A stretch of 64,000 nucleotides of DNA. Origin: Lentzea guizhouensis (GTDB lineage: Bacteria > Actinomycetota > Actinomycetes > Mycobacteriales > Pseudonocardiaceae). The stretch covers positions 930,001 to 994,000 of the forward strand of contig NZ_CP016793.1 of assembly GCF_001701025.1 (NCBI RefSeq), read 5' to 3'. Below, in pieces: positions 9,864 to 18,866 of the stretch. The position numbers and the translations under genes were made by a program. The notes beneath the pieces are model-generated. The model was not told where the DNA came from. It was given only the letters and a program-made list of their open reading frames with translations, and ran no database searches. Each line of letters starts with the position of its first letter. Position 1 is the stretch's first letter.

Positions 9864-10343
9864 TCAGGAACGCGGCGCGTTGCCCGCCTGGTCGGTCAGC
9901 ATGCGCAGGCCGGACACCAGGCCGCCGGCGAGGTCGCCCTCCTTGAAGGAGGCGACCATGCTCATCACCGCGAGCTTGGCGCCGCGGTCGGCGAGCCGGC
10001 GGTGCGACTCCTCGCCGGTCACGATCTCGACGACGCGCTCACCGGGCGAGACGGCCACGAGGACGTGGTGCGAGGGGCGGTCGGTGGAGCCGTGCAGCTC
10101 CTCGGCGCGCTGACGGGACGCGCTGCCCAGCTCGCCGAGGTACACGCTGAAGTCGAGCCCGGTCGCGCGGCTGGACAGCGTGAGGGCCTCGTCGAGCTGC
10201 GCGAGCTGGGTCGCCGTGAAGGGCAGCTCGGGCGCCTGCGGCTCGTACATCTTGGCGACGGAGACGCGACCGCTGTTGGTCACGACCGTGCCGAGCGGCA
10301 ACGACGACGGGTCGACGTGCGCGACGGCCTTACCAGTTGCCAC
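9864..10343 (-). CDS. DUF5130 family protein, TPM-like (Rv2468c-like)
   Basis: A 159-residue actinobacterial protein of the DUF5130 type, related in fold to TPM domains. The central region carries the family pattern of a strand-helix domain with an HHVLVAVSPGERVVEIVTG stretch. No signal peptide or transmembrane helix is visible. Its start overlaps the end of the CtaJ-like gene by 14 bp, so the two form one transcription unit. The same pairing next to pepN occurs in mycobacteria (from recall). The biochemical role is unknown. Confidence 0.82.
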   Translation of the reverse strand: MATGKAVAHVDPSSLPLGTVVTNSGRVSVAKMYEPQAPELPFTATQLAQLDEALTLSSRATGLDFSVYLGELGSASRQRAEELHGSTDRPSHHVLVAVSPGERVVEIVTGEESHRRLADRGAKLAVMSMVASFKEGDLAGGLVSGLRMLTDQAGNAPRS

Positions 10344-10575
10344 GAGCGCCTCCCTTGGCAGTCGAACCCGCCGCGGCGGACTCGGCAGAACCGTGGTGGT
10401 CCGCGCTCAACCCGGCCGGGTTCGCGCTCCACCACACCGGGGCGTAGCCCCACTCCTGGCCGGGCCGGTACCGGGGGATCCGGGTGGCCTTTGGCCTCAC
10501 CGTCAGCAGCGTGATCACGCCGTAGATCGCCAGCGGGATCAGCGCGAAGACGAGAACGGTCTCCACGATGGTCAC
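10330..10575 (-). CDS. ctaJ: Small membrane protein, aa3-type cytochrome oxidase subunit CtaJ-like
   Basis: An 81-residue protein from the GTG at 10575 with one N-terminal transmembrane helix (residues 3-25), then a conserved soluble segment RPKATRIPRYRPGQEWGYAP and a low-complexity tail. This pattern and its location beside the DUF5130 gene match the small subunit named CtaJ in the mycobacterial cytochrome bcc-aa3 supercomplex. The frame stays open upstream to 11010, so the start is chosen by where family similarity begins, not by a ribosome site. The subunit assignment is from recalled context and is moderately secure. Confidence 0.65.
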   Translation of the reverse strand: MTIVETVLVFALIPLAIYGVITLLTVRPKATRIPRYRPGQEWGYAPVWWSANPAGLSADHHGSAESAAAGSTAKGGARGNW

Positions 10576-11282
10576 GGCGGTACCGTAACCGAACTCCGTC
10601 GCGCACGAGTGGCCGGGCCACCGCGTGGCGCGCCTGAGGGCTGCGGAGACGTCTAGCAGAGCCCGCGCCACCGCGCACCGGTCCCGCGGGAGGACCACCG
10701 GTTCGCGCGCGAGGAAGACCTGGTCGGCCCAGCGGTCCGCGGTGATTGCGGTGGCAACTACCAGTGACGACGTCGTACCGGCCCGAACGACGACCTGCCC
10801 GGCGCGAGCACTCCAGTCACCCGGACGTCCGACGAACGCGTCAACCGATGACCCCGGACGGGTGCGAGCCGTCCATTGACGCTCTCGTACGCGCGACGAC
10901 CAGCGGCACGGTGCTCCGGCGGCGATCACCGGTGCCGGCCCAGCGGGCGGAGTTCGCACTCGCGGAGCCTCGGCCGACGGCCTGAAAGCCCTGTTCTTGA
11001 GGCACAGCACCGGAAAAAGTACCGGGAACTGCGCCTGACCCCGCCATTTGCACTATGACGCACATCACGTTCGGCCGGAAATGGTGTCACACAGCGTGTC
11101 CGTACCGGCCAGTAGAGGCAATGAGCGCTCTCGTGCGGCGCAGCGGTTACACCCGGTCAGGCCTCACCCGGTCGGATGCGAACGGGTGCCGGTTTGGGGT
11201 CTTGTTCCCGGAACACCCACCTCTTAGCTTTTCACCTATACGGGTCTTGCGCACCCGCCCCGAGAGTCCTGGAGGACACGAA
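10576..11282. other. 700-bp interval without a convincing gene
   Basis: No well-supported gene is seen. The minus-strand frame of ctaJ stays open upstream to 11010 and has protein-like composition around 10600-10830, but it has no ribosome site and no stop before ctaJ. The right half must hold the promoter of the repeat-protein gene at 11283. No confident -35/-10 pair was identified. Confidence 0.5.
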
Positions 11283-11774
11283 ATGTTCACGACGACCCGC
11301 CCCCAGGCCCTGTCCATCACTCTTCCGAGCTACACCGACGATTCGGTGCGTATCACCGCAAGTGACTCCGTTCGCATCACGGCGAACGACTCCGTTCGGA
11401 TCACCGCAGCCGATTCCGTGCGCATCACCGCCTCGGACTCGGTGCGCATCACGATGGACGACTCGGTGCGCATCACGGCGAGCGATTCGGTCAGGATCAC
11501 GTGCGCCGACTCCGTCCGGATCACGGCGCGTGAGGACTCCGTTCGGATCACCGCGCACGACGACTCGGTGCGCATCACGGCGCGTGAGGACTCGGTGCGC
11601 ATCACCGCGCACGACGACTCCGTCCGGATCACGATGGACGACTCCGTGCGGATCACCGCGTTGAACGACGACTCGGTCCGGATCACCGCGCACGACGACT
11701 CCGTGCGCATCACGGCGCACGACGACTCGGTGCGCATCACGGCACGCCGCGACGACTTCACCCTCGCGGCCTGA
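11283..11774 (+). CDS. Protein built of 16 DSVRITA repeats, unknown function
   Basis: A 163-residue protein starting at the ATG at 11283, with GGAGG upstream. Residues 1-18 form a short leader with no signal peptide. Residues 19-154 are 16 copies of DSVRIT followed by Ala (rarely Met or Cys) and a 1-3 residue acidic or small linker; the first eight units have period 8, the later ones mostly period 9. The tail is RRDDFTLAA. Copies use different synonymous codons (for example GATTCGGTGCG, GACTCCGTCCG), so selection is on the protein and the repeat is not recent. Alternating Val and Ile suggest a beta-strand stack; a repeated-core peptide precursor is another option. No modifying enzyme is adjacent. 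I recognise no family. Confidence 0.75.
   Translation: MFTTTRPQALSITLPSYTDDSVRITASDSVRITANDSVRITAADSVRITASDSVRITMDDSVRITASDSVRITCADSVRITAREDSVRITAHDDSVRITAREDSVRITAHDDSVRITMDDSVRITALNDDSVRITAHDDSVRITAHDDSVRITARRDDFTLAA
11337..11744 (+). repeat. 16 tandem coding repeats (24-30 bp units)
   Basis: The DNA encodes 16 D-S-V-R-I-T units of 8-10 codons. The Ser, Val, Arg and Ile codons vary among copies while the amino acids are invariant. Confidence 0.9.
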
Positions 11775-11795
11775 CCCACCGAACCCGAACGCGGC

Positions 11796-12464
11796 TCAGG
11801 CCGCGGGCTCTCCCAGGTACTGCAGCCACTGCGGATCGGCCTCGGCGACCCCCGCGAGCAGCCTCCAGTGCGGACCCCGCGGCGCGGCCGGCACGACGCG
11901 CAGCCTCCAGCCTAGCTCGGACAGCAGCTTGTCCGCCTTGCGGTGGTTGCACTTCGCGCAGCACGCGACGCAGTTCGTCCAGGTGTGAGGTCCGCCACGC
12001 GACCGCGGCACGACGTGGTCGATCGTCTCGGCCCGCCCGCCGCAGTAGGCACAGCGGTAACGGTCGCGGTGCATGAGCCCGGCACGGGTCATCGGCACCC
12101 GGCCGCGGTAAGGCACGCGCACGTAGCTGCTCAGCCGGATCACCGAGGGCACGAGCACCTCGGACTTCGACGAGTGCAGCACGAGCCCGGAGGCGTCACC
12201 GTGCACGACCTCGGCTTTTCCGCACACCACCAGGACCACCGCCCGGCGCAGCGACAGCGCCGTGAGCGGCTCGAACGTGGCGTTCAGCAGCAGGACCTTG
12301 CGTCTTCCCCAGGGGAAAACCGCCGGCGTCGGACCGGAACCTCCCCCGTCCCGGTCCCCGTCGGGCACCGCCCGCAGCTCGGGCTGATTTCGGCATGGGG
12401 GGACCGTCGGCGCCGTCTCGCCTGGTAGCGAGGCGCCGATAGGGGTCGGTTGTCGGTCTGGCAC
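11796..12464 (-). CDS. HNH endonuclease domain protein (Rv2469c-like)
   Basis: A 222-residue protein from a GTG at 12464 with GGAGGTGG upstream. The N-terminal 50 residues are Pro/Gly-rich and variable. A conserved middle (VLLLNATFEPLTALSLRRAV) precedes the HNH nuclease core: RCAYCG, then ETIDHVVPRSRGG, NCV and CAKCNHRKAD, giving two zinc CxxC pairs and the catalytic Asp-His. HNH proteins cut DNA or RNA in many contexts. This chromosomal type is conserved in actinobacteria with unknown target. It diverges from the prolyl oligopeptidase gene and converges on the repeat protein. Confidence 0.85.
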   Translation of the reverse strand: MPDRQPTPIGASLPGETAPTVPPCRNQPELRAVPDGDRDGGGSGPTPAVFPWGRRKVLLLNATFEPLTALSLRRAVVLVVCGKAEVVHGDASGLVLHSSKSEVLVPSVIRLSSYVRVPYRGRVPMTRAGLMHRDRYRCAYCGGRAETIDHVVPRSRGGPHTWTNCVACCAKCNHRKADKLLSELGWRLRVVPAAPRGPHWRLLAGVAEADPQWLQYLGEPAA

Positions 12465-12515
12465 GCGACCACCTCCACCGGTTCAGCCATAGGAGACCAC
12501 ACATACCAGGAAAAA

Positions 12516-12541
12516 ATCACGTGTGATAAGTGACGCGTCAC
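12516..12541. promoter_or_regulatory. Clustered palindromes between divergent genes
   Basis: ATCAC-GT-GTGAT (12516-12527) is followed at once by the perfect 12-bp palindrome GTGACGCGTCAC (12530-12541). Both lie between the divergent HNH and prolyl oligopeptidase genes, 50-100 bp from each start. This is a plausible operator for one or two regulators; no regulator gene is adjacent. Confidence 0.5.
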
Positions 12542-12616
12542 GGATGTGTGATCAAACCCAGGGTGAACCACCTGCCTATCGGAGATGGTTTTCAAGAGCC
12601 CGCTACCCTTGACAAG

Positions 12617-14713
12617 GTGACAGAGGCACCCTCCACCCCACTGCCTGCGACGATCACCTACCCGATCGCCGAGCGGCTGAACCTCGTCGAGCAGATCCAC
12701 GGCCGCGAGGTCAGCGATCCCTACCGCTGGCTCGAGGACACCGCCGACCCCCGCACGCAGGCGTGGTCGCAGGCCCAGGACTCGCTGGCCCGCTCCTGGC
12801 TGGACGCGATGCCGGGCCGCGAACGCCTGGGCACGCGCCTCAAGGAGCTGATGCGCACGGGTTCGGTGTCCACGCCGACCTGGCGCGCCGGCCGGGCGTT
12901 CTTCACCCGCCGCGGCCCCGAGCAGGACCACCCGGTCGTCCTCGTGCGCGAGACCGACGGCACCGAACGCGTGCTGCTCGACGTGAGCGCGCTGGACCCG
13001 TCCGGCGGGACCACCCTGGACAGCTGGTCCCCCAGCCTTGAAGGCACGCGCCTGGCCTACCAGGTGTCGGTCGGCGGCAACGAGCACTCGCTGCTGCACG
13101 TGCTGGACGTCGAGACCGGCGAGCTCGTCGAGGGCCCGATCGACCGGTGCCGCTACTCGTCGGTCGGCTGGCTGCCCGGCGGCGAGGAGTTCTACTACGT
13201 CCGCCAGCTCGACCCGGCGCTGTTGCCGGAGGACGAGAAGCTCTTCCACCGCCGCGTGTGGCGCCACCGGGTCGGCACCGACCCGGAGACCGACCTCAAC
13301 GTGCACGGCGACGGCCTGGGGCACACCTTCTACTACTCGCTCACCGTCTCGCAGGACGGCCGCTGGCTGGTCGTGAGCGGTGCGCCCAGCACGTTGAAGC
13401 ACGACTCGGTGTGGATCGCGGACCTGCACGGCGACGGTGCGCTGAACCCGGTGATCCTGTCCGAGGCGGGCGCGCAGTGCTCGGCGTTCGTCGCCCGCGA
13501 CGGACGGCTCTACCTGCACACCAACCTCGGCGCGCCCCGGCAGCGGCTGTGCGTGGCCGACCCGGCGGCCCCCACCGAGTGGACCGAGCTGATCAGCGAG
13601 GAACCGGACTCGGTGCTCGACGGCGTGCGCTGGCTCAACGGCGACCTGGTCGTGCTGCGCACCCGCCACGCCGTGTCCGAGCTGCACCTGCACAACGCCG
13701 AGACCGGCGCGCACCTGCAGGTGGTCCCGATGCCGGGCACGGGTTCGCTGCACGGCATGTCCGTCGTGGACGCGCTGACCGACCACGACCAGGACGCGCT
13801 GTGGTTCGGGTGGACCGACTTCGTGACGCCCGCCTCGGTGTTCCGCTACTCCGCCACCACCGGCCAGACCGTGCTGCACGAGGCCGCTCCCGGCCACGTC
13901 GAGCTGCCGGCCGTGACGACGCAGCAGATCGCCTACGAGTCGAAGGACGGCACGACGGTCCGCATGTTCGTCGTGAGCGGCGAGCAGAAGCCCGACCTGC
14001 CCCGCCCGGCCCTGCTCACCGGCTACGGCGGCTTCGCGATCGGCCGCGGTCCCGGCTACAGCGCGACCACCCTGGCGTGGGTCGAGGCAGGCGGCGTGTG
14101 GGTGCACGTGTCGTTGCGCGGTGGCGATGAGGAAGGCGAGGAGTGGCACGCCGGCGGTATGCGGCAGAACAAGCAGAACGTCTTCGACGACTTCCACGCC
14201 GCCGCCGAGCGCCTCGTGCGCGACGGGTGGACCACCCCGCAGCAGTTGTCGATCATGGGCGGCAGCAACGGCGGCCTGCTCGTGGGTGCCGCGCTGACCC
14301 AGCGCCCCGATCTCTACGCCGCCGTGGTGTGCTCAGCGCCACTGCTCGACATGGTGCGCTACGAGAAGTTCCTGCTCGGGCGGCTGTGGGCCGACGAGTA
14401 CGGCAGCGCAAGCGTTTCCGAGGAGCTGGGCTGGCTGCTCTCCTACTCGCCTTATCACCAAGTGGTAACGGACGTTGAGTACCCTTCCGTCTTGTTCACG
14501 GTGTTCGAGTCGGATTCTCGTGTGGACCCCAACCACGCCAGGAAGATGTGTGCGGCACTGCAGCACGCTTCCGCAAGTGATCCGACGAAGCACCCCGTGC
14601 TGATCAGGCGCGAGACCGAGGTCGGTCACGCGGGCCGTTCGGTCAGCCGGACGGTCGCTCTCGCCGTGGACCAGCTGACGTTTCTCGCGAATGCCACCGG
14701 CATGGAGTTGTAG
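12617..14713 (+). CDS. Prolyl oligopeptidase family serine peptidase (S9A)
   Basis: A 698-residue S9A peptidase from the GTG at 12617; the longer frame from 12530 lacks a ribosome site and family similarity. The N-terminal part starts with the family sequence DPYRWLED, followed by a seven-bladed propeller region. The C-terminal alpha/beta hydrolase domain has the nucleophile Ser550 in GGSNGG, Asp637 in DSRVDPNHARK and His671 in EVGHAGR. These enzymes cut short proline-containing peptides. No signal peptide is visible, so it is probably cytosolic. The MscS gene follows 14 bp later. Confidence 0.93.
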   Translation: MTEAPSTPLPATITYPIAERLNLVEQIHGREVSDPYRWLEDTADPRTQAWSQAQDSLARSWLDAMPGRERLGTRLKELMRTGSVSTPTWRAGRAFFTRRGPEQDHPVVLVRETDGTERVLLDVSALDPSGGTTLDSWSPSLEGTRLAYQVSVGGNEHSLLHVLDVETGELVEGPIDRCRYSSVGWLPGGEEFYYVRQLDPALLPEDEKLFHRRVWRHRVGTDPETDLNVHGDGLGHTFYYSLTVSQDGRWLVVSGAPSTLKHDSVWIADLHGDGALNPVILSEAGAQCSAFVARDGRLYLHTNLGAPRQRLCVADPAAPTEWTELISEEPDSVLDGVRWLNGDLVVLRTRHAVSELHLHNAETGAHLQVVPMPGTGSLHGMSVVDALTDHDQDALWFGWTDFVTPASVFRYSATTGQTVLHEAAPGHVELPAVTTQQIAYESKDGTTVRMFVVSGEQKPDLPRPALLTGYGGFAIGRGPGYSATTLAWVEAGGVWVHVSLRGGDEEGEEWHAGGMRQNKQNVFDDFHAAAERLVRDGWTTPQQLSIMGGSNGGLLVGAALTQRPDLYAAVVCSAPLLDMVRYEKFLLGRLWADEYGSASVSEELGWLLSYSPYHQVVTDVEYPSVLFTVFESDSRVDPNHARKMCAALQHASASDPTKHPVLIRRETEVGHAGRSVSRTVALAVDQLTFLANATGMEL

Positions 14714-14727
14714 GAGGGCACGACCAC

Positions 14728-15630
14728 GTGACGAGTCCCGTGGATGACGTCTCGAACAAGGCCGCCGAGGCGGTCGGCTTCGTGGACAAGTACGGCCCGA
14801 TGATCCTCGCGGGCACGATCAAGATCGTGGTGATCCTGATCGTCGCCATGGTGCTGCGGGCCATGCTTCGCAAGGTCATCGACCGGATCACCATCCCCGG
14901 CAAGGAGGGCAAGAAGCCGGGGTTGCTGAAGCCGTTGCGCGAGCGGGCGCCCCAGGCGCTCGGGAACCTGATCTCCGAGCGCCGCGAGCAGCGGGCGAAG
15001 ACGATCGGGTCGGTGCTGAAGTCCGTCGTCACGATCCTGATCTTCGGAATCGCGTTCCTGGAGATCATGATCGTGGTCGGCATGGACATCACGCCGATCC
15101 TGACCTCGGCGGGCATCCTGGGCGTCGCGCTCGGCTTCGGTGCCCAGAACCTGGTCAAGGACTTCCTGTCCGGCATGTTCATGCTGCTGGAGGACCAGTA
15201 CGGCGTCGGCGACGTCGTCGACCTGGGCCCCGCGACCGGCACCGTCGAGGCGGTGGCGCTGCGGACCACGACGATCCGCGACACCGGCGGCACGGTCTGG
15301 TACGTCCGCAACGGCGAGATCCTGCGCGTCGGCAACTCGTCGCAGGGCTTCGCCGTCGCGGTCGTCGACCTGCCGCTGAGCTACGGCGCGAACCTCGCCG
15401 AGGCCACCCAGGTGCTGGAGCGCCGGGTCGCCGACGTGGCCGAGAAGGACCCGCTGAAGGCCGACATCACCGCGAAGCCCGAGGTGCTCGGCGTGGAGAA
15501 GTTCACGCCGGAGAACATCACCCTGCGGGTGACGGTGAAGACCAGGCCAGGCCGCCAGTGGGCGGTGCAGCGCAACCTGCGCGCGCAGCTGATGCCGGCG
15601 CTGGAAGAGGCCGGTTTCACGGCGAAGTGA
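14728..15630 (+). CDS. MscS-family mechanosensitive ion channel
   Basis: A 300-residue small-conductance mechanosensitive channel, which opens under membrane tension to release solutes. Transmembrane helices lie at about residues 22-46, 92-113 and 116-140. The last carries the Ala/Gly-rich pore pattern (SAGILGVALGFGAQNLVKDF) typical of TM3. A beta domain (GVGDVVDLG, TVWYVRNGEI) and a C-terminal alpha/beta domain follow. The GTG start has GGAGG 10 bp upstream. Its position downstream of the peptidase suggests co-transcription. Confidence 0.92.
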   Translation: MTSPVDDVSNKAAEAVGFVDKYGPMILAGTIKIVVILIVAMVLRAMLRKVIDRITIPGKEGKKPGLLKPLRERAPQALGNLISERREQRAKTIGSVLKSVVTILIFGIAFLEIMIVVGMDITPILTSAGILGVALGFGAQNLVKDFLSGMFMLLEDQYGVGDVVDLGPATGTVEAVALRTTTIRDTGGTVWYVRNGEILRVGNSSQGFAVAVVDLPLSYGANLAEATQVLERRVADVAEKDPLKADITAKPEVLGVEKFTPENITLRVTVKTRPGRQWAVQRNLRAQLMPALEEAGFTAK

Positions 15631-15771
15631 GTTCAAACGCGGACGCCGGGTGAGGTAGAACACCCATTCGAGACGATGATCATCCGGCGTCCTGCCAGTT
15701 CACCGGCCTATGACCGAAGCAACAACCGGGGCGGCCTGCGCGTGGTGGCTCGCGTGAGTCAGGATGGGTGT

Positions 15772-16155
15772 GTGGGCAACCCGGTTAGCTTCTTCGAACA
15801 GGTCGGTGGCGAGGAGACGTTCCGCCGCATCGTCGCGCGGTTCTACGCAGAGGTGAAGGCCGACCCGATCCTCCTCCCCCTCTACCCGGAAGAGGACCTC
15901 GGACCAGCGGAGGAGCGGCTGCGGCTGTTCCTGATGCAGTACTGGGGCGGCCCGCACACGTACTCGGAGAACCGGGGACACCCCCGGCTGCGAATGCGAC
16001 ACGTGCCGTACACGATCGGACCGGTCGAGCGGGACGCGTGGCTGCGCTGCATGAGGATCGCCGTCGACGACGCCGACCTGGACGAAGCTCACCGCAAGCA
16101 GCTCTGGGACTACCTGGAGATGGCCGCGAACAGCCTGATCAACAGCTGGTCTTGA
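15772..16155 (+). CDS. glbO: Group II truncated haemoglobin
   Basis: A 127-residue trHbO from the GTG at 15772, with AGGA seven bases upstream; the longer frame from 15676 adds non-conserved residues. It begins [22 protein letters not shown], has the CD-region motif YWGGPHTY, proximal histidine in MRHVPYTIG, and the group-II Trp in RDAWLRCM. GlbO proteins bind oxygen and detoxify peroxide or NO near the membrane. Its place before aglA matches M. tuberculosis Rv2470-Rv2471. Confidence 0.93.
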   Translation: MGNPVSFFEQVGGEETFRRIVARFYAEVKADPILLPLYPEEDLGPAEERLRLFLMQYWGGPHTYSENRGHPRLRMRHVPYTIGPVERDAWLRCMRIAVDDADLDEAHRKQLWDYLEMAANSLINSWS

Positions 16156-16212
16156 TCGCCCATCACCCGATCGGGTCCTTACGCAGCGAGACGAATGGCA
16201 GGATGACCCCCC

Positions 16213-17805
16213 GTGCGACGATCCTCCGACCTCAGCCCCGAGATCGCCGAAGAGGCCGCCTGGTGGCGTGACGCCGTCTTCTACCAGGTCTACGTGCGTT
16301 CCTTCGCCGACTCCAACGGCGACGGCGTCGGCGACCTCGACGGCATCCGGTCCCGCTTGGGCTACCTGGAACTGCTCGGGGTCGACGCCCTGTGGCTCAC
16401 CCCGTTCTACCGCTCGCCGATGGCCGACCACGGCTACGACGTGGCCGACCCGCGTGACGTGGACCCGTTGTTCGGCGACCTGGCCGCGTTCGACCGGCTG
16501 GTGGCGGACGCGCACGAGCACAACATCCGGGTGACCGTCGACCTGGTCCCGAACCACTCGAGCGACCTGCACGAGTGGTTCCAGGAGGCCCTGCAGGCGG
16601 GCCCCGGCAGCATGGAGCGCGCCCGCTACATCTTCCGCGAGGGCCGCGGCTTCGACGGCTCGCAGCCGCCGAACAACTGGGTGTCGGTCTTCGGCGGTCC
16701 CGCGTGGACCCGCGTGCCCGACGGCCAGTGGTACCTGCACCTGTTCGCCCCGGAGCAGCCGGACCTGAACTGGGAGCACCCGGAGGTCCGCGCCGACCTG
16801 GAGCACACGCTGCGCTTCTGGCTCGACCGCGGCGTCGACGGCTTCCGCATCGACGTGGCCCACGGCATGGCCAAGCCCGACGGCCTGCCGGACATGGAGA
16901 TCCGCGCGCAGGTCCCCGGCGTGCTGTCCGACGACGTGCACGACCCGCGCTTCGACAACGACGGCGTGCACGAGATCCACCGCATGATCCGCAAGGTCAT
17001 GGACGGCTACCCCGGCACCATGGCCGTCGGCGAGATCTGGGTGAAGGACGACGAGCGCTTCGCCGCCTACGTCCGCCCCGACGAGCTGCATCTGGGCTTC
17101 AACTTCCGCCTGGTCGAAGCCGGCTTCGACGCCGACGCCGTCCGCTCGGCCATCGAGCACTCGCTCGGCGCGGTGGCCCTGACCGGCACGCCCGCCACGT
17201 GGACGCTCTCCAACCACGACGTCGTCCGCCACGTGACCCGCTACGGCGGCGGCGCGCTGGGCGAGAAGCGCGCGCGGGCGATGACCCTGGTCGAGCTGGC
17301 CCTGCCCGGCGTCATCTACCTGTACAACGGCGAAGAGCTCGGCCTGCCCAACGTCGAGCTCCCCGACTGGGCCCTGCAGGACCCGACGTGGGAACGCTCC
17401 GGGCGCACCGAACGCGGCCGCGACGGCTGCCGGGTCCCCATCCCGTGGGAGGGCACCGCCCCGCCGTTCGGCTTCTCCACCGCCGTCAACACCTGGCTGC
17501 CGCAACCGAACGAGTGGGACCACCTCACCGCGGAGGCACAGCTGGAGGACCCCGGCTCGATGCTCTCGCTGTACCGCGAGGCCCTCGAACACCGCAAGAA
17601 CTCGCCGGCGTTCGGCGGCGACGAGCTGGAGTGGTACGGCGCCCCGGCAGGCTGCTTCGCGTTCCGGCGCAAGGGCGGCGGGCTGATCTGCGCGCTGAAC
17701 ACGTCGGGCGCCTCCGTGCCGCTGCCGCCGGGGAAGGTGCTGCTGTCGTCGGGGCCGATGGACGGCGACCAGCTGCCTCCGGACACGGCGGTCTGGCTCG
17801 TCTGA
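16213..17805 (+). CDS. aglA: Alpha-glucosidase, GH13 family
   Basis: A 530-residue GH13 enzyme that hydrolyses alpha-1,4 or alpha-1,6 glucosidic bonds in oligosaccharides. The family regions are intact: VDLVPNHSS, nucleophile Asp214 in GFRIDVAHG, acid/base Glu274 in AVGEIW, and transition-state Asp336 in LSNHDVVRH. The N-terminus FYQVYVRSFADSNGDGVGDL is the oligo-1,6-glucosidase/trehalose-synthase pattern. No signal peptide, so cytosolic. The GTG start at 16213 lies after a C-rich stretch without a strong ribosome site. Confidence 0.93.
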   Translation: MRRSSDLSPEIAEEAAWWRDAVFYQVYVRSFADSNGDGVGDLDGIRSRLGYLELLGVDALWLTPFYRSPMADHGYDVADPRDVDPLFGDLAAFDRLVADAHEHNIRVTVDLVPNHSSDLHEWFQEALQAGPGSMERARYIFREGRGFDGSQPPNNWVSVFGGPAWTRVPDGQWYLHLFAPEQPDLNWEHPEVRADLEHTLRFWLDRGVDGFRIDVAHGMAKPDGLPDMEIRAQVPGVLSDDVHDPRFDNDGVHEIHRMIRKVMDGYPGTMAVGEIWVKDDERFAAYVRPDELHLGFNFRLVEAGFDADAVRSAIEHSLGAVALTGTPATWTLSNHDVVRHVTRYGGGALGEKRARAMTLVELALPGVIYLYNGEELGLPNVELPDWALQDPTWERSGRTERGRDGCRVPIPWEGTAPPFGFSTAVNTWLPQPNEWDHLTAEAQLEDPGSMLSLYREALEHRKNSPAFGGDELEWYGAPAGCFAFRRKGGGLICALNTSGASVPLPPGKVLLSSGPMDGDQLPPDTAVWLV

Positions 17806-17880
17806 TCTCTCGGTCTGGCTCTTCTGACCTGGCCTTCCTCGTCTGGCCCAGAACTGTCAGACCCGCTGAGTACGTTGAAA

Positions 17881-17913
17881 CGCAGGGGTTCCCGATTCAG
17901 GGGGACCCCTGCG
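17881..17913 (+). terminator. Terminator hairpin after aglA
   Basis: A 13-bp stem with one G-T wobble (17881-17893 with 17901-17913) and a 7-base loop, 75 bp after aglA and 68 bp before the EamA start. It could also act as an attenuator for the transporter gene. Confidence 0.65.
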
Positions 17914-17981
17914 TCAGCTTGGAGCAAAGCCGTGAACCCGCCGCGCAATTCGTTCGACCTCACCGGCCGAAGGCACGCACG

Positions 17982-18864
17982 ATGACGGGCGTGCGCACCC
18001 GTGGAGTCCTCGCCGTCCTCGCCGCCGCCGTCCTCTTCGGCACGACCGGCACCGCGCAGGAGCTCGGCCCCGGCGGCCTCGACCCGCTCGCGGTGGGCGC
18101 GATCCGCGTCGTGCTGGCCGGCGTCGTCCTCATCTCCGTCGCCTGGGCGTTGGGCGCCTACCGCGGCACCCGGTTCTCCTGGCCGGTCGTGATCGCCGGA
18201 GCCGTCGGGGTCGTCGCCTACCAGCTCGGGTTCTTCACCGGCGTGCGGCTGAGCGGCGTCGCGGTCGGCACGGTCGTGGCGCTGGGCTCCGGGCCCGTGT
18301 GGGCGGGCATCGTCGAGTGGCTGATCACGCGCAAGACGCCGTCGGCTCGCTGGCTGGTCGCAACGGCGTGCGCGATCGCGGGCGTGGCGGTGCTGACCGG
18401 CGGGCAGCGGGGTGTCGTGGCTCGGGGTGGCGGCGTCGTTGCTGGCCGGGCTCGGGTACGGCATCTACACGGTGGGCGGGTCGCGGTTGATCGCGAACGG
18501 CCAGCGTTCCTACGGCGCGATGGGGCTTATGTTCGGCGTGGGCGCGGTGTTGTTGTTGCCGATGCTCATCTGGCGCTGGCCGGGCGGCCTCGACTCCACC
18601 GGTGGCATCACCATCGCGCTGTACCTGGCGCTGGTGCCGACGGTGGTGGCGTACCTGTTGTTCGGTGCCGGGCTGAAGGTGCTGCCCGCCGCGACCGTGG
18701 CCACGCTGACGCTCGCCGAGCCGGTCGTGGCGACCGTGCTCGGCGTCGTCGTGCTGGGTGAGGAGATCACCGCGGCCACGGTCGCCGGCGGGCTGCTGGT
18801 GCTCGGCGGCCTGTCGTTGCTGGCGTTGCCCGCCCGGCCGAAGCTCGTGCTCGACCGGCAGTAG
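17982..18864 (+). pseudogene. EamA/DMT-family metabolite transporter, frameshifted
   Basis: The ATG at 17982 opens a frame encoding five transmembrane helices and the EamA repeat start (LAVLAAAVLFGTTGTAQ), with sense to about 18405. The protein then continues one frame later (GVAASLLAGLGYGIYTVGG through LALPARPKLV) to the stop at 18864. Removing one G from the GGGG run at about 18401-18404 rejoins them as ...LTGGQRVSWLGVAASLL..., giving a 293-residue, ten-helix transporter of normal length. Either the sequence has an extra base or the gene is newly broken. DMT transporters export amino acids or other metabolites; the substrate is unknown. Confidence 0.85.
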
Positions 18865-18866
18865 CG

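Noticed and set aside
10576..11010. In-frame upstream extension of ctaJ with protein-like composition
   Set aside because: Known CtaJ-type proteins start near the transmembrane helix, there is no ribosome site, and no stop separates it as its own gene.
11337..11744. CRISPR-like array
   Set aside because: The repeats are coding, in frame, contiguous and vary at synonymous sites; there are no spacers and no cas genes.
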